DNA of 64,000 nt from Rhodanobacteraceae bacterium (GCA_025350865.1 JANXWZ010000112.1:1-64000), one strand, 5' to 3'. Counted from the first letter of the stretch, positions 28,265 to 37,576 are shown. Notes: a model not told the origin generated them from the letters alone. Translations and numbers: made by a program.

Positions 28265-28995
28265 CTTGCCCCGGCGGTGATGGGCAGGTCGGCGCCGTTG
28301 ATGTAGCTGGCCTGCGGCGAGAGCAGGAACTCGATTGCGCCGATGACGTCGTCGGTGGTGGCGTTGCGTCCCTGTGGATTAGCTCCGGCGGCCATGCGCA
28401 CGGCAACGTCCCCGATCTCTTCGAGGAACTGCGTTTCGATCATGCTGGGGGAGACGGCGTTCACCGTGAGTTTTGAGGCCGCGTACTCGGCGGCGGTGGC
28501 TCGCATCAGGCCGAGCTGCGCGTACTTGATCACTGTGTACATCGACATGTATTTGGGCGGCATGCCGTGGGTGACGGAGGAGGTGACGAAGACCAGGCGG
28601 GCGGCCTCGGACTTGCTCATTTTCGCGGCGAACTTTTGCAGCAGGATGACGATGGATTCAACCTGGATGGCCATGTCGCGGCGGAAGTGGTCGAGCTTGA
28701 ACTTGGTGAGGCGCTCGTACTTCAGGCGGAGCGCGGGAAGATGGATGATCTGGGTAGGGAAGGTGAATTTTGCGGCGATCTCGTCTGCCATGGCGGTGAC
28801 GGAGGCTGCATCGGAGAAGTCGGCTGTTACGGGGTAGACCCTGTCGCCGAACTCGGACTGAAGGGCTTCAATGCGAGCGCCGCCGGAGTACGAGTGGGCG
28901 ATGAGGGTAAGGTCTCGTCCGGAGGCGAGCAAACGGCGGGCCAATGCGATGCCAAGGTCCGAGGAGCAGCCGGTAATCAATACGGTTTCAGTCAT
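28258..28995 (-). CDS. SDR family oxidoreductase
   Basis: VLITGCSSDLGIALARRLL Rossmann motif; Tyr-x3-Lys in YMSMYTVIKYAQ; 3-oxoacyl-ACP reductase-like. Confidence 0.88.
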   Translation of the reverse strand: MTETVLITGCSSDLGIALARRLLASGRDLTLIAHSYSGGARIEALQSEFGDRVYPVTADFSDAASVTAMADEIAAKFTFPTQIIHLPALRLKYERLTKFKLDHFRRDMAIQVESIVILLQKFAAKMSKSEAARLVFVTSSVTHGMPPKYMSMYTVIKYAQLGLMRATAAEYAASKLTVNAVSPSMIETQFLEEIGDVAVRMAAGANPQGRNATTDDVIGAIEFLLSPQASYINGADLPITAGASC

Positions 28996-29404
28996 GCATG
29001 CCTGCCCGGATGAGAGCTTTGGAGATGAGTTTGCCGTGTTGGTTGCGGATGCTGGCTTTGATCTCCATCTGGCGAAGTGCCCCGCCCATGAAGATGATTT
29101 CGCCGGTGCAGGTGAGCGTGTCGCCGACGAAGGTGGGGTGATGGAAGTTGATATCCATCCCCTGCAGCAAGGCGTATTTGCCGGGAATGTAGACGCCGAC
29201 GAGCTGCGAGTAGAGGGAGGACGACATCATGCCGAAGATGACAGGCGAAGGAAAGCCAGCGGCGACGGCGTAGTCTGCGTCGACGTGCAGTGGGTTGATG
29301 TCGCCGGAGAGGCGAGCGAAGTCAGCGACCATCTCGCTGGTGAAGGTCGCGTCGAAGGAGTGTTTCAAGCCGACGGAGAGATCGTCCCAGCGGTATTCGT
29401 TCAT
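28988..29404 (-). CDS. MaoC-like (R)-specific enoyl hydratase/dehydratase-fold protein
   Basis: MVADFARLSGDINPLHVDADYAVAAGFPSPVIFGMMSSSL hydratase-2 motif. Confidence 0.88.
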   Translation of the reverse strand: MNEYRWDDLSVGLKHSFDATFTSEMVADFARLSGDINPLHVDADYAVAAGFPSPVIFGMMSSSLYSQLVGVYIPGKYALLQGMDINFHHPTFVGDTLTCTGEIIFMGGALRQMEIKASIRNQHGKLISKALIRAGMHD

Positions 29405-29643
29405 TTCGCCGCGAGCTTCTTCTGGATGAGATCGATCATGTCGCCGACGTTCTTGAGCTCCTGGAGCTCGCCGAGAGCGAAGCGGACTTTATAGCGCTTT
29501 TCGATAGCGGTGACGAGGTTGGTGTGGGTCAGCGAGTCCCAGTCGTCAATGGTGGCGGCGCTGGATTCGCGGGTGAGAACGAGCGAATCGTCGTCGAAGA
29601 TGTCGCGGAAGATTTCTTGCAGTTCGGCTAGCAGATTATCCAT
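29401..29643 (-). CDS. Acyl carrier protein
   Basis: 80 aa; IDDWDSLTHTNLVTAIEKRYKVRF, with DSL phosphopantetheinylation serine. Confidence 0.9.
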   Translation of the reverse strand: MDNLLAELQEIFRDIFDDDSLVLTRESSAATIDDWDSLTHTNLVTAIEKRYKVRFALGELQELKNVGDMIDLIQKKLAAK

Positions 29644-31423
29644 GAACGGGCTCCAGAATGCGGATGTGTCGGGTGCGTGGCTGATAGGACGGGACGTCGA
29701 GCGACCAGACGGTGGAGGTGGTGGCTTCTTCAGTGGTGACGAGGGTGAAGCCCAGCTTCTCGTAGTGGTCCTGCACCATGCCGTTTTTGGGAGTGGGAAT
29801 GTAGTAGCCGAGAATGGTGCGGATTCCGCGGTCTTTGGCGCGCGCGACGAGGCCGTCCAGCATGGCGACTTCCATGTCGCGCTTGAGGACGCGGCATGAC
29901 ATCAACCAGAGGTCCATGTGGAGGGTGTCGGCGGTCTGATGGCCGAGGACGACGGAGATGAGGCCGTTATCGCCGAACCGGTCCGTGAGCTTGCCGTAGA
30001 GACCAATGTGGTTGCCGTCGGTGACGGTCGACTCGATCTCTGCGAGGGTGTAGCGGCGGGTAGTGAGGTTGAACTGGTTGGTCTTGTTGGTGAGCTGTGC
30101 GATCCGCTCCATGTAGGTGGAGTTGAAGGCGTCGATTTCAGCTGACATTTCGAGTGAATCGAGGTACTCGCCGTAGTTCGCGAACTTCTGTTCGAGCTTC
30201 GCGCGCTCGGCGTTCTCTTCGTAGAGTTTGGCGCGGCTGAGGTCTTCCTTGCCGAGGGTGATGAGCTCGAAGTAGCGGCCGGCGTCGACGATAGACGCAT
30301 ACTTGGCGACTTCGTTGCCTACGTCGGGGACGGCGATCCCCGCGATCTGGGATTCGACGATACTGCGCTCGGCAGGATTGTCGTCGACGAAGACGAAGGA
30401 GTCTGGGCCCAGGTTCAGCTCGCGAGCGATGGTGAGGATGTTCTCGTGCTTGGGGTCCCAGTTGGCCTTGAATGCGGAGAAGTGCTCGAGCTTCAGGATT
30501 GAATCGGGGTGTTCGAAGCCCTGCTTCGCGATCTCTTCGTTGTTTTTCGAGCAGACGGCGAGCAGGATGCCGCGTTCGCGCAGGGAGAGGCAGTACTCCT
30601 GGAAGGCGGTGTATGCTTCGGCGACTGGGGTTTCCTTGCCGATGACGATCTTGTCTGCTCCGTCGTCGCCGATGACCCCGCCCCAGAGGGTGTTGTCGAG
30701 GTCCAGAACAAGGACCTTGCGGCTGCGGCCGTAAAGAGCGCGGACGATCGACGCGACGGACGACGCGATGGCGAAGCTGCCCTCGACCGTGTTGGCGTGT
30801 TTGTAGCTGAACCAGCGCTCGGGGTCGAACCAGTTGCTGAGGCCAAGCTGGCCGGAGATGGCGCAGAGGTCCTGGATGATGAGGCGGGGGTTGGAGGCGG
30901 CCTCTACTGCGAACTGGCGATTGAGCTCCAGGATGAAGCGCGACTGGCCACCGGGGCTGACTGAATCGAGATTGCCGAGCGTGGGGTAGGCAGGCAGCTC
31001 GAAGTTGTTCTGGATGATCTGGCAGCCGACCGCGGCTGCGAGCGAAGTCCACATGGCCTTGAAGCGGGAGAGCTCTGCCGCGACGAAGCTGGGGAAGTCT
31101 GCCTCGGTGCAGGCGACGGGCTGGAAGGACTGGACGTTCTGGATGCCGGTGTGGATATAGACGAGGTCGGGTTTGAAGTCTGCGACGATTTCGGGCTCGA
31201 GAACTGCGTCTTCATAGTAGCGGCCGTACTCGGATTGGAAGAAGGTGGGACGGAAACCGCTGTCGAGGAGGAGGATTTCGAGCAGGTCAACGAGCTCGTT
31301 GGTCGTGCTGCCGCCAAGCACCGCAATGCGGATAACTTTCAGGTTTTCGCGTTCAAGTAACTGCTTGCGGATGGACTTTCGCTTGATGAGGAGGCGTTCA
31401 AGTGGGTACTCAGCGATGGTCAT
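29636..31423 (-). CDS. FkbH-like HAD-IIIC protein
   Basis: KVLVLDLDNTLWGGVIGDDG, LLAVCSKNNEEIAKQGFEH, FVFVDDNPAERSIV; SGNH-like N-terminal part; C-terminal acyltransferase-like part. Confidence 0.92.
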   Translation of the reverse strand: MTIAEYPLERLLIKRKSIRKQLLERENLKVIRIAVLGGSTTNELVDLLEILLLDSGFRPTFFQSEYGRYYEDAVLEPEIVADFKPDLVYIHTGIQNVQSFQPVACTEADFPSFVAAELSRFKAMWTSLAAAVGCQIIQNNFELPAYPTLGNLDSVSPGGQSRFILELNRQFAVEAASNPRLIIQDLCAISGQLGLSNWFDPERWFSYKHANTVEGSFAIASSVASIVRALYGRSRKVLVLDLDNTLWGGVIGDDGADKIVIGKETPVAEAYTAFQEYCLSLRERGILLAVCSKNNEEIAKQGFEHPDSILKLEHFSAFKANWDPKHENILTIARELNLGPDSFVFVDDNPAERSIVESQIAGIAVPDVGNEVAKYASIVDAGRYFELITLGKEDLSRAKLYEENAERAKLEQKFANYGEYLDSLEMSAEIDAFNSTYMERIAQLTNKTNQFNLTTRRYTLAEIESTVTDGNHIGLYGKLTDRFGDNGLISVVLGHQTADTLHMDLWLMSCRVLKRDMEVAMLDGLVARAKDRGIRTILGYYIPTPKNGMVQDHYEKLGFTLVTTEEATTSTVWSLDVPSYQPRTRHIRILEPVHG

Positions 31424-31508
31424 GGGTTGCCCTGGACTCCTGCCTTGGATTCACGTCCAGTATACCAGCGGGGCGGAGGGCGACCGGGAAGTGGTTGCAG
31501 CGTTGGGT

Positions 31509-32360
31509 TTAGCGGCCCGCGGATGGGATGGCTGTGAGGTCGCCGGCCCCCATCAGGATGAGCGATCGCTGCGCGAATGGCGAGTAAGCGAGGAGCGTGG
31601 TGCAGGCGAGGGCTACGCCGAAGTCGATGTGGTGCGTGAGCAGGAACGGCGAGAGAGCCCAGAGCAGGTCAAAGGGGAGGACCCAGGGCCACAGGCGGAG
31701 AAGCTTGGCGCGGATACCTGGGGGGTGAAAGAGGACGGCGGATAGCAGAAAGGCTCGGAGTGGAATGAGGATGGCGGCGGTGGCGATCAGGACCGTGAAC
31801 GACTGCGATGGGTTGGGTAGGGAGGACACAAGGTCCTCAATCTCTGGCAGGTTGGCGAGGGCTCCGACGTAGAAGCCAACGTACATGAGCTGGAGCAGGA
31901 TGAAGAGTGTCTGGACGGTCTTGTACGGGGTTTGAGGAAGTTCCGACGGCGTGGCGAGGATGGCTTCGTGCCACTCCGGTTCCGGGATTACGGGCGGTGA
32001 GGCTTCGGGTTCGCCGACGATCTGGACGGGTGCGATGAATCGGTAGCCACGGCGGGCCAGGGTTTCTATGAAGCGCGGGTTGCGGGCATTGTCGCCCAGG
32101 GCCTCGCGGATCCGGTTGATGGCGGAGTTGACGCCGTGGTCGAAGTCAACGAAGGTGCCGTCGGGCCAGAGGTGGCGGGCGATGTCGTCGCGGGTGAAGA
32201 TTTCACCGGGCCGATCAAGCAGCAGAAGCAGCACTTGGAACGGCTGGATGTTGACCTTGATGCGGAGCCCCTGCTTGCGGAGCTCGCCGGAGGACGCGTC
32301 GGCCTCGAAGACTCCGAATCGGTAACGGCGTGTTTGTAGTTCTGCAACCATGGCTTGCAC
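31509..32360 (-). CDS. OmpR-type winged-helix regulator fused to multi-TM C-terminal region
   Basis: YRFGVFEADASSGELRKQGLRIKVNIQPFQVLLLLLDRPGEIFTRDDIARHLWPDGTFVDFDHGVNSAINRIREALGD...GYRFIAPV, then several hydrophobic helices. Confidence 0.85.
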   Translation of the reverse strand: MQAMVAELQTRRYRFGVFEADASSGELRKQGLRIKVNIQPFQVLLLLLDRPGEIFTRDDIARHLWPDGTFVDFDHGVNSAINRIREALGDNARNPRFIETLARRGYRFIAPVQIVGEPEASPPVIPEPEWHEAILATPSELPQTPYKTVQTLFILLQLMYVGFYVGALANLPEIEDLVSSLPNPSQSFTVLIATAAILIPLRAFLLSAVLFHPPGIRAKLLRLWPWVLPFDLLWALSPFLLTHHIDFGVALACTTLLAYSPFAQRSLILMGAGDLTAIPSAGR

Positions 32361-32518
32361 TCAGTGTACGCGTGCAGTTGTCGATCTTCAGCAAAAGTCT
32401 AAATGAGAACTTCCGCTATCCCCCGTGAAGTGTGTGGTTTGCGCCGTGAGGAATCGATTTTTATAGATGAGTTGCGGGGGATTGATTTGAATATGGATTT
32501 CGGGCCAAGCTCCAGTCC

Positions 32519-33295
32519 ATGAACAGATTTATTTCAGTTTTAGGTGGTCTGGCAATGGCACTGATGTCATCGACAGACATTCTGGCCGAACCGAATCCAG
32601 CGGCGCTAGCTGGTTTCAATGCCCGAGTGATTGAGATTGAGACGCGACTGAATGACCAGCACCGGTCGCGAGGGGCGTTCCTGGAAGTAAGAGATTTTGA
32701 GGGCCGCCTCCGCCAAGGAGACCTGATTGTGGAGCAGCTTCCGGAACACGAGTTGCCGGGGTCGCTGCTACATCACTGGCGTGGAGCGGCGTTTGTACCG
32801 GGAGCGACGGCTGTGGACGTCGAACATTTGCTCCGAGACTTCGACGCTTATCCGAAGCGGTTTACGCCGGAAGTTCTGAGCGCAAAGGTTATTTCACGTG
32901 ACGGCGACCGCATGCAGGCTTGGATGCGTGTGCGCCAGAAGCATGTGCTGACAGTGGTGATGGACTCAACGTACGACGTCGAGTTCGGTCGGCTGGATGC
33001 GCGGAACGGGTTTAGCGCGTCGCGGAGCACGCAGGTTTACGAGATCGCCGGGGCCGGGACCGCACAAGAGAGGGCCCTAAGCGCAAAGGAGGAGCACGGA
33101 TTTCTGTGGCGGTTGAACAGCTACTGGACATATGCCGAGAGGGATGGAGGTCTGTATGTGCAGATTGAGTCTGTGTCGCTGAGCCGATCGATCCCGGCGG
33201 GGCTGGGATGGGCGATAAGGCCATTTGTGGAAAGTGTTCCGCGGGAGTCGTTGGAGTTCACCTTGCGGTCGGCTGTGAACGCAATTCGGAAATAA
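32519..33295 (+). CDS. Secreted protein of unknown function, possibly START/SRPBCC-like
   Basis: Signal-like N-terminus; good ORF with GGAG-type RBS before next gene; ends FVESVPRESLEFTLRSAVNAIRK. Confidence 0.65.
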   Translation: MNRFISVLGGLAMALMSSTDILAEPNPAALAGFNARVIEIETRLNDQHRSRGAFLEVRDFEGRLRQGDLIVEQLPEHELPGSLLHHWRGAAFVPGATAVDVEHLLRDFDAYPKRFTPEVLSAKVISRDGDRMQAWMRVRQKHVLTVVMDSTYDVEFGRLDARNGFSASRSTQVYEIAGAGTAQERALSAKEEHGFLWRLNSYWTYAERDGGLYVQIESVSLSRSIPAGLGWAIRPFVESVPRESLEFTLRSAVNAIRK

Positions 33296-33305
33296 AGGAG
33301 GAAGT

Positions 33306-33995
33306 ATGGCGACGAATGTTGTGGCAGGGATGGGATTTGTGCAGGCGCGGAGAGTGAATCGGTCGTTGACGGCTGCCGCGGAGACCAAAGCACTGCGATG
33401 GATGGCGGCGAGGATGCCGCCATGGGTGACCTCGGATGGGCTGACGATGCTTGGTTTGGCGGCGCAGTTTGGAGCCGGGGCCTTCTATGCGGCGGCCCGG
33501 TGGAATCGAATCGCCCTTTGGGGCGTGATTCTATGCCTGGGGCTGAACTGGTTTGGCGACAGTATGGACGGGACGTTGGCGAGGGTGCGGTGCCAGCAGC
33601 GGCCGCGGTTCGGGTTCTATGTGGACCACATGGTGGATGTGTTTGGCGCGGTCGCGCTGATGGGTGGTCTGGCCTGCTCGGGGTTGGTGCACTGGCAGGT
33701 GGCAATTGCGATGCTGGTCACGTTTCTGCTGCTCTCGTGTGAGAGTTACCTCGCGACCTACACGCTGTCTTGTTTTGAGCTTTCGCAGGGAATGTTCGGG
33801 CCGACGGAGATACGGATTCTGTTGGTCATGGGGAACCTCAAGCTGTTGCACAACCCTTTTGTGACGGTGCTTGGGCATCGGATGCTGCTGTTTGACCTGG
33901 GAGGAACGATTGCATCGGTCGCGATGTTTGGACTGGCGTTGGTGGTGACGGCACGGCATACGGCGCAGCTTTATCGCGAGGAGCCGCTGGCATGA
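33306..33995 (+). CDS. CDP-alcohol phosphatidyltransferase family protein
   Basis: GDSMDGTLARVRCQQRPRFGFYVDHMVDVFG fits D-x2-DG-x2-AR...G-x3-D-x3-D. Confidence 0.88.
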   Translation: MATNVVAGMGFVQARRVNRSLTAAAETKALRWMAARMPPWVTSDGLTMLGLAAQFGAGAFYAAARWNRIALWGVILCLGLNWFGDSMDGTLARVRCQQRPRFGFYVDHMVDVFGAVALMGGLACSGLVHWQVAIAMLVTFLLLSCESYLATYTLSCFELSQGMFGPTEIRILLVMGNLKLLHNPFVTVLGHRMLLFDLGGTIASVAMFGLALVVTARHTAQLYREEPLA

Positions 33996-34429
33996 CGACG
34001 CTTATTCGGTGGGGGAAGTTCAACGTCGTCGGCGTGATGGGAATGGCAGTCCAGCTTGGTTCGCTTGCGGTGTTGCATCGGTGGCTGGGCGGGCATTATT
34101 TGTTGGCGACGGCGTTGGCGCTGGAGGTCACGCTGCTGAATAACTTTTGCTGGCATGTGCGGTTCACGTGGCGGGATCGCACAGAGGTCGGTAGTCTTTG
34201 CGGACGGCTGGTGCGGTTCCACCTGTCAAATGGGCTGGTGTCGCTTGTTGGGAATCTAGGGGTGGTGCGGACGTTGCATGGAGCGGGAATGCCACTCGTC
34301 GCTGCGAATGCAGTCGCGATTCTGGCGTGCTCGATAGTGAACTTCTGGGTCGGGAATGTTTGGGCGTTTGGGACAGGTAAGAGCGGACTTCCTCGGGCTG
34401 TCAGCTTTGAGCTTTCAGCAGACGGCTAA
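33992..34429 (+). CDS. GtrA family membrane protein
   Basis: RWGKFNVVGVMGMAVQLGSLAVL...NNFCWHVRFTWRDR...NFWVGNVWAFG; ATGA overlap with upstream gene. Confidence 0.82.
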   Translation: MTTLIRWGKFNVVGVMGMAVQLGSLAVLHRWLGGHYLLATALALEVTLLNNFCWHVRFTWRDRTEVGSLCGRLVRFHLSNGLVSLVGNLGVVRTLHGAGMPLVAANAVAILACSIVNFWVGNVWAFGTGKSGLPRAVSFELSADG

Positions 34430-34457
34430 GGACAGGCAATGGCGGGTGGTGTTGCTA

Positions 34458-34499
34458 CCCCACCTCAATCGATGATGCCGATTGAGATGGGGCACCCGA
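34458..34499 (+). repeat. Palindromic element, copy 8
   Basis: ccccacctcaatcgatgatgccgattgagatggggcacccgag. Confidence 0.9.
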
Positions 34500-34509
34500 G
34501 CCGTGTGGG

Positions 34510-36375
34510 TCAAATCGAGGCGGTTAGGACGCGGTTGAGCCGCTGGACGAACGTGGCCGGATCTTTCAGCGACACGCCTTCCATCAGCAGGGCCTGGTCG
34601 AAGAGCAGCCATGCGGCGTCTTCGGCGAGGGTTCCGTGGGGGTTGGCGAGGAGCTTCTTGACGATCTCGTGATCGGGGTTGATCTCGAGCGTGGGTTTGG
34701 GCATGGGCATATCCTTCTGGCCCATAGCGCGAAGCATCTGCTGCATCTGAAGCGAGGGTTCGTCTTCGTCAGAGACGATGCAGGAGGGGCTGTCGGCCAG
34801 GCGAACCGAGGCGCGGACATCGGCGACACGATCGCCGAGGATAGACTTCAGCTTGTCGAGCAGAGGCTGGATGGCTTCGGTGTTGTCGGGTTCGGACTCG
34901 TCTTTCAGGTCGTCGCTGGTGCTGGACTTGTTGACGGCTTTGAGGTCGGTTTCACCGTACTTGTCGACGCCGGAGAAGACGATTTCGTCGATCTCGTCGT
35001 CGAGGATCAATACCTCGATGTCCTTCTTCTTGTAGATCTCGAGCAAGGGCGAGGTGCGGAGCAGAGATTCCGCGCCACCGGTGATGTAGTAGATCGCCTT
35101 CTGATCTTCGCTCATGCGCGACTTCACATCCGCGAGTGACGTCATGCCTTCGACTTTAGTCGACTTGAATCGTACGAGGTCGAGCAGCGTTTCACGGTTG
35201 GCGTAGTCACCGTAGAGGCCTTCCTTGATGGGCCGGTTGTACTGGGTGATGAACTCCAGATACTTCTCGGGCTGTTTCTCGGCAATCGACTTGAGCTCAG
35301 ACAGGATCTTCTTGACGCTGGCGGTCTTGATGGCTGTGAGGACGCGGTTCTGCTGGAGGATTTCGCGGCTGACGTTGAGCGGAAGGTCTTCGCTGTCGAT
35401 GATGCCACGCACGAAGCGCAGGTATTGCGGCAGGAGTTCCTTGGCGTCATCCAGAATGAAGACGCGCTTGACGTAAAGCTTGACGCCGCCCTTGTACTCG
35501 GCCTGGTAGAGATCGAGCGGGGCCTTGGTGGGGATGTAGAAGAGGGTGGTGTAGTCGAGATTGCCTTCGGCGCGAGTGTGGAACCAGAAGAGCGGATCTG
35601 AGGAATCGCCGGAGATCGACTTGTAAAGCTCCTTGTAGTCGTCGTCGGTGAGCTCGGATTTGCTGCGACGCCAAAGGGCGCTGGCTGCATTAACTTGCTC
35701 CGTGGTGCGGATTTTGTCTGACTTCTTTTCTTCCGCGTTCCACTCGGATTTGTCGTACGTGAGGAAAATGGGGAAGGCGATGTGGTTGCTGTATTTCTTG
35801 ACGACTTCCTGGAGGCGCCAACTGTTGGCGTACTGATTGCCCTCTTCGTTGAAGTGCAGCGTGATGGTGGTGCCGGCTGTTTCGCGGCTGGCGGGCTCGA
35901 TGTCGAAGCCAGTCTTTCCGTCCGAGGTCCAGCGGTACGCCTGCTCTTCACCGGCTTTGCGCGATACGACTTCGATCTTGTCCGCGACCATGAATGCTGA
36001 GTAGAAACCGACGCCGAACTGACCGATCAGGTTGGAGTCTTTCTTCTGGTCGCCGGAGAGCTGGGACAGGAAGTTCTTTGTGCCGGAGCGGGCGATGGTG
36101 CCGAGGTGCGAGATCAGATCTTCCTCGTTCATACCAATGCCGGTGTCGGCAATGGTGAGTGTCTGAGCTGCTTCGTCGAGCGTGAGGTCGATGCGCGGAT
36201 CGAATGGCAGCGACTTGAAAGCTTCGTCCACGAGTGTCAGGTGACGTAGCTTGTCCAACGCGTCGGACGAATTAGAAATGAGCTCGCGGAGGAAGATTTC
36301 GGGGTGCGAGTAGAGCGAGTGGATGATGAGCTGGAGGAGTTGGGAGACTTCTGTTTGAAACTCTTGCTTTGCCAT
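34510..36375 (-). CDS. htpG: Molecular chaperone HtpG (Hsp90)
   Basis: FQTEVSQLLQLIIHSLYSHPEIFLRELISNSSDALDKLR, DTGIGM, GQFGVGFYSAFMVAD. Confidence 0.97.
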   Translation of the reverse strand: MAKQEFQTEVSQLLQLIIHSLYSHPEIFLRELISNSSDALDKLRHLTLVDEAFKSLPFDPRIDLTLDEAAQTLTIADTGIGMNEEDLISHLGTIARSGTKNFLSQLSGDQKKDSNLIGQFGVGFYSAFMVADKIEVVSRKAGEEQAYRWTSDGKTGFDIEPASRETAGTTITLHFNEEGNQYANSWRLQEVVKKYSNHIAFPIFLTYDKSEWNAEEKKSDKIRTTEQVNAASALWRRSKSELTDDDYKELYKSISGDSSDPLFWFHTRAEGNLDYTTLFYIPTKAPLDLYQAEYKGGVKLYVKRVFILDDAKELLPQYLRFVRGIIDSEDLPLNVSREILQQNRVLTAIKTASVKKILSELKSIAEKQPEKYLEFITQYNRPIKEGLYGDYANRETLLDLVRFKSTKVEGMTSLADVKSRMSEDQKAIYYITGGAESLLRTSPLLEIYKKKDIEVLILDDEIDEIVFSGVDKYGETDLKAVNKSSTSDDLKDESEPDNTEAIQPLLDKLKSILGDRVADVRASVRLADSPSCIVSDEDEPSLQMQQMLRAMGQKDMPMPKPTLEINPDHEIVKKLLANPHGTLAEDAAWLLFDQALLMEGVSLKDPATFVQRLNRVLTASI

Positions 36376-36477
36376 AAGGCCATTATAAGAAATCAGGGCG
36401 TGATTGGGAGAGCCTGAGGATCAGGCTCTGCAAACATGGAGGTGGCCCTGGCGAAGTATGTCTTATGGCAAGGAAAT

Positions 36478-36553
36478 TGGTGGACGCGGTAGGAATCGAA
36501 CCTACAACCAGTCGATTAAGAGTCGAATGCTCTGCCAGTTGAGCTACGCGTCC
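36478..36553 (-). tRNA. tRNA-Lys (anticodon CTT)
   Basis: Reverse complement GGACGCGTAGCTCAACTGGCAGAGCATTCGACTCTTAATCGACTGGTTGTAGGTTCGATTCCTACCGCGTCCACCA folds as cloverleaf with encoded CCA; anticodon loop CTCTTAA. Confidence 0.95.
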
Positions 36554-36682
36554 GGATGAAGGTTTGGAGGATTCCGAGAGGGACAGACATGGGCCGGGGA
36601 GGCCTTGCCGCGCTCAACCATCACTTAAAGATATTACCACATTGGTGCCCGGGGCTAAAGCCCCTCGCTAATCCATTGTTCG

Positions 36683-37537
36683 TTAGAGGATGAAGTCTAC
36701 CTTGGCTTCGATCGGGATGATGCCGCGCTCGTAGCCCAGGGCCAGGATGCGGCGGATGGCTTCGCGGCCGTCTTCGCCGAGGTCAATGGAGCGCTCGTTG
36801 ACGTACATACCGACGTATCGATTGGCCAGGTTGGGGTCGAGGTCGCGGGCAAACTGCATGGCGTATTCGAGTGCCTGGTCGCGGTTCTCCAGAGAATACT
36901 GGATGGAATCGCGAACGGCGTGGGTGGTGACGACCATGGATTCCGGGCCTAACGCTCGCTTGATCGCATTGCCGCCCAGAGGGAGGGGAAGATTGGTTTC
37001 AGTGCGCCACCATTGGCCCAGGTCGAGGATCTTCTGGAGGCCGTCGTTCCCGTAGGTGAGTTGGCCTTCGTGGATCAGGAGGCCGGCATCGAACTCGCCT
37101 GCGGCGACGGCGGGAATGATCTTGTCAAAGTCAATGACGGTCGTCTGGATGTCGGGGCAGAAGAGCTTCAGGGTGAGGTAGGCGGTGGTCAGGGTGCCGG
37201 GGACTGCGATGCGCAGTTTGGGGATGTCGGCGAGCGCAAACTTCCGGGTGGATACGAGGATGGGGCCATAGCCCTCTCCCATGCTGGAGCCGCAGTTCAT
37301 CAGGGCGTAGCTGTGCTGGAGATAGGGGTAGGCGTGGAAGCTGATTGCAGTGACGTCGTAGAAGGCGTCTTTTACTGCGCGGTGATTCAGGGTTTCGATG
37401 TCGATGAGGGTGTGCGTGAATTTGTAGCCGGGGACTTTGACCTTGCCGGTGGCGAGGCCATAGAACATGAACGCGTCGTCGGAATCAGGGCTATGGGCGA
37501 TCTGGATTTCTTGCCGGTCGTGGGAGGTAGTGAGCAT
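36683..37537 (-). CDS. mqnD: MqnD-like 1,4-dihydroxy-6-naphthoate synthase (menaquinone biosynthesis, futalosine pathway)
   Basis: IQIAHSPDSDDAFMFYGLATGKVKVPGYKFTHTLIDIETLN...; periplasmic-binding-protein fold. The ORF upstream of 37537 runs into a dispersed repeat. Confidence 0.7.
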   Translation of the reverse strand: MLTTSHDRQEIQIAHSPDSDDAFMFYGLATGKVKVPGYKFTHTLIDIETLNHRAVKDAFYDVTAISFHAYPYLQHSYALMNCGSSMGEGYGPILVSTRKFALADIPKLRIAVPGTLTTAYLTLKLFCPDIQTTVIDFDKIIPAVAAGEFDAGLLIHEGQLTYGNDGLQKILDLGQWWRTETNLPLPLGGNAIKRALGPESMVVTTHAVRDSIQYSLENRDQALEYAMQFARDLDPNLANRYVGMYVNERSIDLGEDGREAIRRILALGYERGIIPIEAKVDFIL

Positions 37538-37576
37538 TACGAATCCTTCGGGTGTCCATGTGGTTCGAGAAAACAA

